NCBI RefSeq assembly: GCF_900182575.1
Contig: NZ_FXSZ01000009.1
Coordinates: forward strand, 1 to 64,000
Length of the DNA stretch: 64,000 nucleotides
DNA from: Solitalea koreensis
GTDB taxonomy: Bacteria > Bacteroidota > Bacteroidia > Sphingobacteriales > Sphingobacteriaceae
Direction: 5' to 3'
Positions 33,538-42,038 of the stretch are shown one piece after another (position 1 is the stretch's first letter; each line of letters opens with the position of its first letter). Made by a program: the position numbers and the translations under genes. The notes beneath the pieces were generated by a model. It was not told the origin of the DNA. It saw nothing but the letters and a program-made list of their open reading frames with translations, and made no database searches.

Positions 33538-34626
33538 ATGAAAAAAAATTACACTAAAATTCTCTTTTCCTTATTAATCGTATGCGGCAGTTTCGGAGTA
33601 TCGCAAGCTCAACAAGAAATTGTAAATATTGTTAAGGCTCAAGATGATGCATCAAAACTAGCGCAAGCATACCTTAGTCCTTTTTTTAAAGGTTTCGGTA
33701 TTGGTTTAAACAACGGTTGGTTTCAAACGGCCAAAACCCATGGCTTATTTCGTTTTGACATTACTGTTAACCCAAGCTTTGGTTATGTACCAAGCAATGA
33801 TCGCGCATTCGATGTAAATAAACTAGGCTTAACGTTTAACAACATTAAACTGGCCGATAATACCAAATCTATCTCCCCTACTTTTGCCGGAAATAGCGAA
33901 GATGGCCCTAAAATGTTTATCACGGATGATAATGGCAAGGAACTTCAAAGCTTTAATCTTCCGCAAGGAATAGGTTTTCATTATGTGCCCACTCCAATGG
34001 CTCAGGTAACCGTGGGGTTGATTAAAGGAACGGATGTTTCCCTAAGATTGATTCCCAAAGTAAATTTAGGTTCAGATGCAGGAACCGTTGATATGTTTGG
34101 CTTGGCCCTAAAACATAACATTAAACAGTGGATACCAGGTATTAAAATGCTCCCTTTTGACATGAGTGTAATGGCCGGATTCACTAATTTAAACTACAGT
34201 CTTCCATTTAATTTAACGCCTGATGCAGGTAGCCAACCGAAATCAGAAGCCTTTGATGCTGCTACTGCTAACCAACATTTACAAGTTAAAATGCATGGTT
34301 TTACAGCCAATGCCCTTATTTCGAAGAAAATTTCAGTACTAACGGTTTATGGAGGGCTTGGTTATGAAAGTACCAAATCAGACGTAGGCTTGTATGGCAA
34401 ATACCCTGTTACCACTTCAGCTACCTTTGTGGGCCCTGTTCCAACGCAAGCGTATTACGAAATCGTAAATAATCCGGTTGTATTTAGCAATCACGATATT
34501 GACGGAGTAAAAGCAACTGCCGGTTTCCGATTAAAACTAGCATTCTTTACTTTGCATGCAGATGGAACCTTATCGAAATATCCAACAGTTAATACAGGTA
34601 TCGGATTTAACTTTGATTGGAAATAG
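33538..34626 (+). CDS. DUF6588-like outer-membrane protein
   Basis: Exported protein of 362 residues. Signal peptide MKKNYTKILFSLLIVCGSFGVSQA ends before Q-Q-E. The mature protein opens with a helical segment (EIVNIVKAQDDASKLAQAYLSPFFKGFGIGLNNGWF) and continues with alternating amphipathic strands ending in a Phe/Trp residue (GFNFDWK), as in outer-membrane beta-barrels. The GIGLNNGWFQTAKTHGLFRFD segment resembles DUF6588 proteins of Bacteroidota. Function unknown. It probably has its own promoter (TATATTCG box 20-odd bases upstream) and ends at a clear terminator. Confidence 0.8.
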   Translation: MKKNYTKILFSLLIVCGSFGVSQAQQEIVNIVKAQDDASKLAQAYLSPFFKGFGIGLNNGWFQTAKTHGLFRFDITVNPSFGYVPSNDRAFDVNKLGLTFNNIKLADNTKSISPTFAGNSEDGPKMFITDDNGKELQSFNLPQGIGFHYVPTPMAQVTVGLIKGTDVSLRLIPKVNLGSDAGTVDMFGLALKHNIKQWIPGIKMLPFDMSVMAGFTNLNYSLPFNLTPDAGSQPKSEAFDAATANQHLQVKMHGFTANALISKKISVLTVYGGLGYESTKSDVGLYGKYPVTTSATFVGPVPTQAYYEIVNNPVVFSNHDIDGVKATAGFRLKLAFFTLHADGTLSKYPTVNTGIGFNFDWK

Positions 34627-34647
34627 TCATTAAATAATTTTCTTTTC

Positions 34648-34677
34648 AGAAAGCCTTTCCATTGGAAGAGGCTTTCT
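34648..34677 (+). terminator. Terminator after DUF6588-like gene
   Basis: Stem AGAAAGCCT/AGGCTTTCT with extra TTCC/GGAA pairs inside, followed by TATTTTTAT. Its presence inside the longest possible frame of the next gene argues for that gene starting at 34689. Confidence 0.85.
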
Positions 34678-34688
34678 TATTTTTATCC

Positions 34689-35573
34689 ATGCTTTATTTT
34701 CCAATTCATAGCCCGGTTGAAGAAATTAAACATGAACTTTTTGAGAAAAAAAAAGTGCATGTTTTCATTAAACGCGATGATTTAATTCATCCTTTTATTT
34801 CGGGTAACAAATGGAGAAAACTTAAATACATCCTAGCTGATGCGCGTAGTCTCGATAAAAATCACATTGTAACCTTTGGTGGGGCTTTTTCTAACCATTT
34901 GCTTGCCACGGCCTGCGCCGGAGCCAAATTTGGCTTTAAAACCACCGGAATTGTGAGAGGAGAAAAACACGACAGGCTGAACAACACGCTGTTTCTTTGT
35001 GAACAATTCGGCATGGACTTACAGTACGTTGATCGCGAGGAATACAGGAGGAAAGAAGAAATTTTTGAAGCGATTTTCGGCAATGATGATCAGGCCTATT
35101 TTATTCCTGAAGGTGGTTCTTCAACACTTGCCATGCCCGGTTGCGGAGAATTAGTTGAAGAATTAGGAGAGACATTCGACCATATCTTTCTTGCCTGCGG
35201 CACCGGAGCCACCATGGCCGGCATTACTCAATCCGTTCATACTAAAAAATTAAAAACTTTAGTGGAAGGCATTGCAGTATTAAAAGGAGCTGATTTTCTG
35301 GAAAATGATATCCGAAAACTAATAGGTTCTGATCCGCGCTTTAAATTACACACCAACTACCATGAAGGCGGTTATGCTAAAGTTAACGCTGAATATCTGG
35401 AATGGCTCAAAAACTTCAATGCATCGGGTTTGCTGCTCGATCATGTGTATACCGGCAAAATGATGCGGGCTGTTTTTGATCTTATAGAGCATGACTATTT
35501 TAAATCGGGAGCTAAAATTTTAACCATTCATACCGGAGGTTTGATCGGATTCTTAGGTTTGAATCAACGCTAA
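34689..35573 (+). CDS. ACC deaminase / D-cysteine desulfhydrase family enzyme
   Basis: PLP-dependent beta-family (fold type II) enzyme of 294 residues. Relatives deaminate 1-aminocyclopropane-1-carboxylate or split D-cysteine to pyruvate, ammonia and sulfide. Landmarks are VFIKRDDLIHPFISGNKWRKLKY (about 25-47) with the Schiff-base lysine in GNKWRK, VTFGGAFSNHLLATACAG (about 60-77), FIPEGGSS and the phosphate-binding ACGTGATMAGI (about 165-175). Residues that decide ACC against D-Cys cannot be judged confidently here; D-cysteine desulfhydrase is the commoner activity outside plant-associated strains. The start is the internal ATG just after a terminator hairpin. Confidence 0.88.
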   Translation: MLYFPIHSPVEEIKHELFEKKKVHVFIKRDDLIHPFISGNKWRKLKYILADARSLDKNHIVTFGGAFSNHLLATACAGAKFGFKTTGIVRGEKHDRLNNTLFLCEQFGMDLQYVDREEYRRKEEIFEAIFGNDDQAYFIPEGGSSTLAMPGCGELVEELGETFDHIFLACGTGATMAGITQSVHTKKLKTLVEGIAVLKGADFLENDIRKLIGSDPRFKLHTNYHEGGYAKVNAEYLEWLKNFNASGLLLDHVYTGKMMRAVFDLIEHDYFKSGAKILTIHTGGLIGFLGLNQR

Positions 35574-35597
35574 ATAATATACTTGATAATATACTTG
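35574..35597 (+). repeat. Perfect 12-base tandem duplication at lat promoter
   Basis: ATAATATACTTG occurs twice head-to-tail. The second copy supplies the CTTG -33 element of the lat promoter and the first places another CTTG 12 bases further upstream. Confidence 0.85.
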
Positions 35598-35625
35598 GGT
35601 CTCTTTTTCATTTTACATAGATTTG
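35594..35625 (+). promoter_or_regulatory. lat: Promoter of lysine 6-aminotransferase gene
   Basis: CTTG (35594-35597), 20 bases, TAGATTTG (35618-35625). The -7 box covers the TTG at 35623 that would open a longer frame, so the ATG at 35641 is the start. Confidence 0.75.
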
Positions 35626-35640
35626 AGAAAACCCACTTAT

Positions 35641-36972
35641 ATGTACAATCTTAACATTGCCCCTCAAAATGTTCAGGAGTCGTTGAGTAAGCATATTTTA
35701 GCCGACGGATACGACCTTATTTTCGATATGGAAAAAAGTCAAGGAACTTATATTTATGATTCAAAATACAACCGTCGATTACTTGATTTTTTCACCTGCT
35801 TTGCATCTGTTCCCTTAGGTTATAACCATCCCAAAATGGTGAACGATGAAGCTTTTAAAAAAAATCTTTTATTGGCTGCATTAACCAATCCATCCAATTC
35901 TGATATCTATACCCAACAATACGCTCAATTTGTTGAAACATTTGCGCAAATCGGCATTCCTGATTATTTGCATCATGCTTTTTTTATTGCCGGAGGTGCA
36001 CTGGCCGTTGAAAATGCATTGAAAACTGCAATGGACTGGAAAGTTCAAAAGAATTTTGCGAAAGGACATCGCCAGGAAAAAGGTTTTAAAGTAATTCACT
36101 TTGAGCAATCCTTTCATGGCCGGTCGGGTTATACATTGAGTTTAACGAATACCGCAATCGACAAAACTAAGTGGTTCGCTAAATTTGATTGGCCTAGGAT
36201 CGTAAATCCTAAAATGAGTTTTCCATTCAGTGAGGATAAACATCAAGCTTTGCTTCAGAGAGAAGAATTAGCCATCAATCAAATTAAACAAGCGTTTATC
36301 AATAGCCCTGATGATATTTGTGCTATTATTACAGAGCCAATTCAATCAGAAGGAGGCGACAATCATTTTAGGGCTGAATTCTTAGCACAATTGCGGAAAC
36401 TCTGCGATGAAAATGAGGCATTATTGATTTATGATGAAGTACAAACCGGCGTAGGTTTAACGGGTAAATTTTGGGCTCATCAGCATTTCGGTGAAAAAGC
36501 TCGTCCTGACATTATTGCTTTTGGCAAGAAAATGCAGGTTTGCGGTATTTTAGCCGGCAACAAGATAGATGAAATCGAAACAAATGTATTTCATGTTCCT
36601 TCACGTATTAACTCAACATGGGGTGGTAATTTAGTGGACATGATACGTTCTTCAAAAGTACTTCAGATCATTAATGAAGATCATTTATTGGATAATTCCA
36701 CCATCGTTGGAAATTACCTTCATGAAAAATTATTCTCTATCTCAGAGAAAACCGACAAAGTAAGTAACGTTCGTGGTCGAGGATTAATGAACGCTTTCGA
36801 CCTTCCTACTGCCGAAATACGCAATAAATTCATACAAAAAGGCATGGAAGAAGGCGTAATGTTTTTAGGCTGCGGAGAGAAAAGCATTCGTTTCCGCCCG
36901 GCTTTGATGATTGAGCAAATACACATTGACGAAGGCTTAGCTGTGATGGAGAAAATTCTTCCTACACTTTAA
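35641..36972 (+). CDS. lat: L-lysine 6-aminotransferase
   Basis: Class III PLP aminotransferase of 443 residues. LAT moves the epsilon-amino group of lysine to 2-oxoglutarate, giving 2-aminoadipate semialdehyde, which cyclises to piperideine-6-carboxylate. The Bacteroidota/actinobacterial LAT signature is present: GTYIYDSKYNRRLLDFFTCFASVPLGYNHP, AALTNPSNSDIYTQQYAQFVETF, FIAGGALAVENALKTAMDWK, FHGRSGYTLSLTNT, ITEPIQSEGGDNHFR, YDEVQTGVG and the PLP lysine in IIAFGKKMQVCG (each a separate block in this order). It lies 67 bases after the ACC-deaminase-like gene but has its own promoter. No aminoadipate-semialdehyde dehydrogenase is in the window. Confidence 0.93.
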   Translation: MYNLNIAPQNVQESLSKHILADGYDLIFDMEKSQGTYIYDSKYNRRLLDFFTCFASVPLGYNHPKMVNDEAFKKNLLLAALTNPSNSDIYTQQYAQFVETFAQIGIPDYLHHAFFIAGGALAVENALKTAMDWKVQKNFAKGHRQEKGFKVIHFEQSFHGRSGYTLSLTNTAIDKTKWFAKFDWPRIVNPKMSFPFSEDKHQALLQREELAINQIKQAFINSPDDICAIITEPIQSEGGDNHFRAEFLAQLRKLCDENEALLIYDEVQTGVGLTGKFWAHQHFGEKARPDIIAFGKKMQVCGILAGNKIDEIETNVFHVPSRINSTWGGNLVDMIRSSKVLQIINEDHLLDNSTIVGNYLHEKLFSISEKTDKVSNVRGRGLMNAFDLPTAEIRNKFIQKGMEEGVMFLGCGEKSIRFRPALMIEQIHIDEGLAVMEKILPTL

Positions 36973-37060
36973 GTAAAAAGTCATTAAAAAGGATGATCGA
37001 AGGCCCATCCTGTCTAAACTATTTTCAAATTCCTAATACTAGTCCAGCCCACCATTGATT

Positions 37061-37786
37061 TTAAGTCAATATGCTTAAATCACTTACTCCGATAATTTTT
37101 TCACTAGCATAAGCTTCTCCATATTCAGCACCAATTGATTTTCCCAATTCCCGAGCCCGACCTGTTATTGATTCAAAAAACTCCGGGGTTGAAATATAAG
37201 TTTGCGGTTCACCCGATTGATCATTGGGATCATAGAACTGAGTTTTGAATGCTTTAATCGAAGCTATTTTAATATCCATTTCCGCTTGGCCAAACCCAAC
37301 TACTAAGTCAGGAATAAATAATCGATCTTGCATGTAATGAAAAACCGTTTTCGGTCGCCAAGGCTCTTGTGTTTGGTTTTCAAGCCGAGTTTCTACTTTT
37401 CTCAATCCTGATAGAAAGATCGCATCACTTACCAATTTTCCACCACGACCGTGATCAGGATGACGATCTTCTAAAGCATTAGCCAATACAATTTCCGGCT
37501 GATATTTGCGTATCATCTTTACAATTTCAAGACGGTGTACTTTGTCATTTTCAAAAAAACCATCCGCAAAGCCTAAATTTTCTCGGGCAGATAATCCTAA
37601 AATTTTGGAAGAAACTTTGGCTTCTGCATCACGCGTTTCAGGAGTTCCGCGAGTGCCCAGTTCACCTCTGGTTAAATCAACAACACCTACTTTTTTGCCT
37701 AGTTTAACATGCTGTGCAATGGTTCCCGAACAACTTAATTCGGCATCGTCGGGATGTGATGCAAATACGAGTATATCTAATTTCAT
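37061..37786 (-). CDS. bshB1: Bacillithiol biosynthesis deacetylase BshB1
   Basis: Zn-dependent PIG-L family deacetylase of 241 residues. It removes acetyl from GlcNAc-malate in bacillithiol synthesis and/or acts on bacillithiol S-conjugates. The metal motif is in VFASHPDDAELSCSG (His11, Asp14), and the third ligand is in LEDRHPDHGRGG (about 103-114). VGVVDLTRGELGTRGT and ENLGFADGFF are BshB1-specific phrases, and the length is normal. It suggests that bacillithiol is the main low-molecular-weight thiol. bshA and bshC are not in the window. The gene just downstream of DUF4294 and gpx in the same direction is a different unit: the order on the minus strand is DUF4294, gpx, bshB1. Confidence 0.94.
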   Translation of the reverse strand: MKLDILVFASHPDDAELSCSGTIAQHVKLGKKVGVVDLTRGELGTRGTPETRDAEAKVSSKILGLSARENLGFADGFFENDKVHRLEIVKMIRKYQPEIVLANALEDRHPDHGRGGKLVSDAIFLSGLRKVETRLENQTQEPWRPKTVFHYMQDRLFIPDLVVGFGQAEMDIKIASIKAFKTQFYDPNDQSGEPQTYISTPEFFESITGRARELGKSIGAEYGEAYASEKIIGVSDLSILT

Positions 37787-37833
37787 TAAAATTTATTTTG
37801 AGATATAATTTTTCAGGAGATAATGAAAGATGT

Positions 37834-38331
37834 TTATTTTTCCAATAGTTGTTTGATTTTGTTCCTTATTTTTGAACTCATCGGTTTTGTTATGGTTAAA
37901 AAATAATCTACCACATTACCTTCCTTGTCTATTAAATACTTGTGAAAGTTCCATAATGGAATGGAATTTAGTTTACCGTTTTCACTTTTGCGAGAAAGGT
38001 ATTTGTAAAGCGGGTGAGCCTTTTCTCCTTTAACGTGTATTTTCCCAAAAATAGGAAAAGTAACACCGTAGTTATCTTTACAAAAATCGATAATTTCTTC
38101 ACCATTTCTGGGCTCTTGGGTCCCAAAGTCATTAGAAGGAAAACCTAAAACTTCAAAATCCTGTCCCATAAATTCATTCCGAAGCTGTTCAAGGTCTTGC
38201 AATTGAGGAGTATAACCACATTCGGAGGCTGTATTCACTATTAATAACACTTTACCTTTAAACCTTTCAAGGCTTATTTCTTCACCATTAATTTGCTCTA
38301 CCTTGTGACTGTAGATATTTATAATACTCAT
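37834..38331 (-). CDS. Glutathione/thioredoxin peroxidase, Cys type
   Basis: Thiol peroxidase of the glutathione peroxidase family (BsaA/YkuU-like size, 165 residues). It reduces hydroperoxides, probably with thioredoxin. The peroxidatic Cys is in LLIVNTASECGYTPQ (about residue 37, Cys where animal enzymes have Sec). The Gln/Trp partners are in FPSNDFGTQEPRN and PLWNFHKYLIDKEGN. The start overlaps the end of the DUF4294 gene by 44 bases, yet both starts and ends are fixed by family alignment, so the overlap is real and implies co-translation. bshB1 follows 47 bases downstream. Confidence 0.94.
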   Translation of the reverse strand: MSIINIYSHKVEQINGEEISLERFKGKVLLIVNTASECGYTPQLQDLEQLRNEFMGQDFEVLGFPSNDFGTQEPRNGEEIIDFCKDNYGVTFPIFGKIHVKGEKAHPLYKYLSRKSENGKLNSIPLWNFHKYLIDKEGNVVDYFLTITKPMSSKIRNKIKQLLEK

Positions 38332-38950
38332 AGTAAGCTTGTGAATAATTTGGATCTCCTACTGACTGAATAATGCTTTCTATGGCTTTGTCCTCCTCCG
38401 GATCATAATGGTCTTTTAAATTGTTACCAAAAATTCTGGCTACTGATTGCCAACAAAATGCGGTAAATCCATTTCGAAGTTCTTTGAGTAACACATACCC
38501 TGTTCGGCCGGTTTCCCGATCAAGCAACTTTATAAGAATTCCACCTTGCCTAATCGTCATGTTTCTGATATCCTTCTCAAAGTTCTTCTTAATCTCATCT
38601 TCAGCTTGTTTTACCAATACCTTGCGTTGTTCTTCCGTTTTCACTATAAGCAAGTCAGTTTCCAATTTTCGATAACGCAGACCGGCGAATTTGGCATAAG
38701 GCAAAACTTTAAGCACATCTCGCTTTAATCGGTCATATTTTTCACGCTGATGATTGTTCTTAAAAATAAATTTATCGAAAACATATACCTGGGGCAGCCA
38801 AACCGTAGTATCACCATTGATAATTGTAGCTCGAAGCGTAATCGTATCATTCTTCCCTCTAGGGGCATTATCTATAACAGCATTATCCTGAGCCTTGATT
38901 ATCGCAGGTGCCGTTATCGATAAAAATAATATCAAAATCAAATTTCGCAT
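38288..38950 (-). CDS. DUF4294 family exported protein
   Basis: Protein of 220 residues of the Bacteroidota-specific DUF4294 family, function unknown. The signal peptide (MRNLILILFLSITAPAIIKA) is followed by IINGDTTVWLPQVYVFDKFIFKN. The family core is LKRDVLKVLPYAKFAGLRYRKLE, with a helical segment (EEQRKVLVKQAEDEIKKNFE) and IRQGGILIKLLDRETGRTGYVLLKELRNG. Phrases are split at domain borders. The start at 38950 is used because a TACATTTG box lies 16 bases upstream, inside the longer frame to 39010. The 3' end overlaps the peroxidase start. Confidence 0.88.
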   Translation of the reverse strand: MRNLILILFLSITAPAIIKAQDNAVIDNAPRGKNDTITLRATIINGDTTVWLPQVYVFDKFIFKNNHQREKYDRLKRDVLKVLPYAKFAGLRYRKLETDLLIVKTEEQRKVLVKQAEDEIKKNFEKDIRNMTIRQGGILIKLLDRETGRTGYVLLKELRNGFTAFCWQSVARIFGNNLKDHYDPEEDKAIESIIQSVGDPNYSQAYYEYYKYLQSQGRAN

Positions 38951-38965
38951 TCTTTTAAATATATA

Positions 38966-38973
38966 CAAATGTA
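38966..38973 (-). promoter_or_regulatory. -7 promoter box for DUF4294-gpx operon
   Basis: Minus strand reads TACATTTG, fitting TAnnTTTG, ending 15 bases before the ATG at 38950. Confidence 0.6.
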
Positions 38974-39164
38974 CAAGCAATCGTAACTTTTGGCAATTAC
39001 TTAGAAACAAATAAGATATAAAAGCACATCAAATTTACAAAGCCGTAAAAAATCAATAAATTTACCTCGCTACTACTTATTAGTTCCCGGTTAAGAAAAC
39101 CGTACAATACTAATAAACGATTTTCATTTTAAACTGTTGCATAACCAGGAATTGTATTGATAAT

Positions 39165-41378
39165 ATGAAGGATTTGGTAATAGACCTTGAAGCTGAGAAG
39201 AAAGAAATCATTAAACGATACAGGGCATTACTCAGGGCTTGTAAACCTACTCTCCAAAAAGGTGATAAGCGTTTTATTCGTAAAGCATTTGACATGTCGT
39301 TGGAGGCGCATAAAGATATGCGCAGAAAATCCGGAGAACCCTATATTTATCATCCAATCGCTGTAGCGCAAATCTGTGCCGAAGAAATAGGTTTAGGAAC
39401 CACATCTATCGTTTGTGCTTTACTGCACGATACTGTTGAAGATACTCACCTCACCCTGGATGACATTGAACGTGAATTTGGGAAAAAAGCTGCTAATATA
39501 ATTGATGGCCTTACCAAAATTTCAGGCGTTTTTGATCATAGAAGTTCGATTCAGGCTGAAAATTTCAGAAAGATGTTGCTTACGCTGGCCGATGATGTCA
39601 GGGTTATTTTAATTAAGCTGGCTGATCGATTGCATAACATGCGCACCATGGAGCATATGCCACGCGATAAGCAATTAAAAATATCTTCAGAAACTGTTTA
39701 CCTCTATGCCCCTCTAGCCCATCGATTGGGCTTATACGCTATCAAATCGGAATTAGAGGATTTGGCAATGAAATTTACTGAAACCTCCACTTATAAGTTT
39801 ATCGCCCAAAAATTAAGCGAACGTAAAGTAGAGCGTGAAAAATTCATTCGTGAATTCATTGGCCCAATTCAAAAAGCCTTAGCCGAACAAGGGCTGGAAG
39901 CTGAAGTACTCGGACGGCCAAAATCTATCCATTCAATTTGGAATAAAATGCGCACAAAGGGGATTCCTTTTGAAGAAGTATATGATTTGTTTGCCATACG
40001 TATCGTTCTGGATAGTCCTCCTGAAAACGAAAAAGCTGATTGCTGGAAGGCCTATTCTATCGTTACAGATCTTTATCGCCCCAACCCTGACCGACTAAAA
40101 GATTGGATTTCAAGTCCGAAAAGCAATGGATACGAATCATTACACACAACTGTAATGGGGCCTAAAGGTCGTTGGGTCGAAATTCAAATTCGTACGCAAC
40201 GTATGAACGAGATCGCCGAAAAAGGTTTTGCGGCGCATTGGAAATACAAAGAATCAGACGGGGATAGCGGCCTTGATCAATGGATTAAAAAAGTGCGCGA
40301 AACATTAAGCAGCCCGGAAACAAATGCTCTTGATTTTCTTGATGACTTCAAGATGAATCTTTTCTCAGATGAAGTATTTGCCTTTACGCCTAAAGGTTCA
40401 TTACTCAAACTACCGAATGGTGCTACAGCCCTTGATTTTGCCTTTGAGATCCATACCGATGTGGGAAGTCGTTGTATAGGAGCCAAAGTAAACCATAAAC
40501 TGGTGCCTTTAAGTTATAAACTTCAAAATGGAGATCAGATTGAAATTATAACATCAAGCAAACAAGCGCCTAAAGATGATTGGCTAAATATTGTCGTTAC
40601 GGCCAAAGCTAAATCAAAAATCAAATCATCTCTTAAAGAAGAAAAACGTAAAATAGCTGACGACGGTAAAGAGATTTTAGAACGCAAAATGAAGTCGTTG
40701 AAAATACCTTTCAACTCTGACATACTCCATAAAATTGCCAATGCATTTCGCATTCAAAGTATTCAGGATCTTTATTACCGCGTTGCCATTGGAAAATTCG
40801 ACCAAAACGACCTTAAACGATACCTCGAAGTAGAAAAAAGTGTTGAGAATAAATCCGTTGAGAAGATCCAAACCGAAACGATTGACGCCTTTGTAAAGAG
40901 CATCAAAAAGAAAACAGACGACATGCTTGTGATCGGTGATGACATGCAAAAGCTTGACTACAAACTGGCTCCTTGCTGCAATCCAATCCCTGGCGATGAT
41001 GTCTTTGGATTTGTTACCGTGAGTGAGGGCATTAAAATACACCGAACCAATTGTCCGAATGCCGTAAAATTGATGTCGAACTTTGGGTATCGAATCGTTA
41101 AAGCCAAATGGACTAATCAAAACGAAATTGCCTTCTTAACCGGTGTTCGGGTTACCGGAATTGACGATGTAGGGGTTATCAATAATATTACGAAAGTAAT
41201 TTCAAATGACTTTAAAGTAAACATTCGCTCTATAACGGTTGATAGTAATGATGGCATTTTTGAGGGATCGTTGATGGTATATGTTAATGACACAGACCAC
41301 TTACACAACCTGATCCGCAGACTTAAAGAAGTTCGAGGAGTGCTTACCGCTACTCGTTTTGACGCCGTTCAATTATAA
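39165..41378 (+). CDS. rsh: Bifunctional (p)ppGpp synthetase/hydrolase, Rsh
   Basis: Long RelA/SpoT homologue of 737 residues controlling the stringent response. The HD hydrolase domain is intact: YIYHPIAVAQI (His63), ALLHDTVEDT (His-Asp 88-89, Glu-Asp 92-93) and LIKLADRLHNMRTM. The synthetase domain shows RPKSIHSIWNKM, VYDLFAIRIVLD and GYESLHTTVMGPKGRWVEIQIRT. TGS (DEVFAFTPKGSLLKLPNGATALDFA, about 404-428), helical and zinc-finger regions (YKLAPCCNPIPGD) and a C-terminal ACT domain (about 660-737) follow. With both active sites complete, it should make and degrade (p)ppGpp. It is the only Rsh in the window. Confidence 0.96.
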   Translation: MKDLVIDLEAEKKEIIKRYRALLRACKPTLQKGDKRFIRKAFDMSLEAHKDMRRKSGEPYIYHPIAVAQICAEEIGLGTTSIVCALLHDTVEDTHLTLDDIEREFGKKAANIIDGLTKISGVFDHRSSIQAENFRKMLLTLADDVRVILIKLADRLHNMRTMEHMPRDKQLKISSETVYLYAPLAHRLGLYAIKSELEDLAMKFTETSTYKFIAQKLSERKVEREKFIREFIGPIQKALAEQGLEAEVLGRPKSIHSIWNKMRTKGIPFEEVYDLFAIRIVLDSPPENEKADCWKAYSIVTDLYRPNPDRLKDWISSPKSNGYESLHTTVMGPKGRWVEIQIRTQRMNEIAEKGFAAHWKYKESDGDSGLDQWIKKVRETLSSPETNALDFLDDFKMNLFSDEVFAFTPKGSLLKLPNGATALDFAFEIHTDVGSRCIGAKVNHKLVPLSYKLQNGDQIEIITSSKQAPKDDWLNIVVTAKAKSKIKSSLKEEKRKIADDGKEILERKMKSLKIPFNSDILHKIANAFRIQSIQDLYYRVAIGKFDQNDLKRYLEVEKSVENKSVEKIQTETIDAFVKSIKKKTDDMLVIGDDMQKLDYKLAPCCNPIPGDDVFGFVTVSEGIKIHRTNCPNAVKLMSNFGYRIVKAKWTNQNEIAFLTGVRVTGIDDVGVINNITKVISNDFKVNIRSITVDSNDGIFEGSLMVYVNDTDHLHNLIRRLKEVRGVLTATRFDAVQL

Positions 41379-41436
41379 AAAATTAGACCTTATTTTTTAA
41401 TTCTTAAAGATTTAAAGACTATTAATAATAAAAATT

Positions 41437-41476
41437 AAAAGAAGTTCAATAAATACAATATTTTTGAACTTCTTTT
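41437..41476. terminator. Hairpin between rsh and fur-like gene, overlaps promoter
   Basis: Arms of 13 bases, AAAAGAAGTTCAA (41437-41449) and TTGAACTTCTTTT (41464-41476), 14-base loop. It could end the rsh transcript, but its right arm overlaps the -7 box of the next gene and it ends 12 bases before that ATG. It may therefore also be an operator. Confidence 0.55.
41459..41466 (+). promoter_or_regulatory. -7 promoter box for Fur-family gene
   Basis: TATTTTTG fits TAnnTTTG, 22 bases before the ATG at 41489 and within the loop and right arm of the hairpin. Confidence 0.6.
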
Positions 41477-41488
41477 CAAAACAGTATT

Positions 41489-41974
41489 ATGGCATCAATT
41501 GCTGAAACAACGCAAACCGTTCGTAAAATTTTTGAAGGATATCTGGAGAAACACAGCCTTCGGAAAACTCCTGAACGTTTTGCAATCTTAGAAGAAATTT
41601 ACTCGCGGACTGATCATTTTGATGTGGAGTCGTTATACATCCATATGAAAAATAAAAAGTACAGGGTAAGCCGTGCTACAGTTTATAACACGTTAGAACT
41701 ATTGGTATCATGTGATTTAGTAACCAAACATCAGTTTGGGAAAAACATGGCTCAATTTGAAAAATCATATGGCTACCGTCAACATGATCATATTATTTGC
41801 ATGGATTGTGGCAAAGTAGTTGAATTCTGTGATCCGCGTGTGCAACAAATTCAAAGTATGATGGGCGACCTTCTCAAATTTGAGATCAAACATCACTCGC
41901 TTAACCTGTATGGAGCCTGTACTCGACTGAAAGAAAATGGCCAATGCGATTCGTTCGCTGCCAAACAAGCGTAG
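41489..41974 (+). CDS. Fur-family metal-responsive regulator
   Basis: Transcriptional repressor of the Fur/Zur/PerR superfamily, 161 residues. The winged helix (about 20-85) contains KTPERFAILEEIY and RVSRATVYNTLELLVS, the recognition helix. The dimer domain has the H-D-H metal motif in YRQHDHIICMDCGKVVEF (His99, His101) with Cys104 and Cys107. The C-terminal pair is CTRLKENGQC, spaced wider than the usual CxxC. Whether it senses Fe, Zn or peroxide cannot be settled from sequence. Its own promoter is covered by a dyad, which suggests autoregulation. It is immediately upstream of purA on the same strand. Confidence 0.92.
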   Translation: MASIAETTQTVRKIFEGYLEKHSLRKTPERFAILEEIYSRTDHFDVESLYIHMKNKKYRVSRATVYNTLELLVSCDLVTKHQFGKNMAQFEKSYGYRQHDHIICMDCGKVVEFCDPRVQQIQSMMGDLLKFEIKHHSLNLYGACTRLKENGQCDSFAAKQA

Positions 41975-42038
41975 TATCCATTGGAACTACCATTTTAAAG
42001 AACTTATAGATTTTTCAAATTAAATAATAATAAAAATT

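Noticed and set aside
34662..34688. Upstream extension of the ACC-deaminase-like gene
   Set aside because: It is part of the terminator hairpin of the preceding gene; the ATG at 34689 begins the family sequence.
35623..35640. TTG start for lysine 6-aminotransferase
   Set aside because: This TTG belongs to the TAGATTTG promoter box, so it would not be in the transcript.
37834..38331. Possible selenocysteine glutathione peroxidase
   Set aside because: The active-site codon is an ordinary Cys codon (in TASECGY); no in-frame UGA or SECIS is present.
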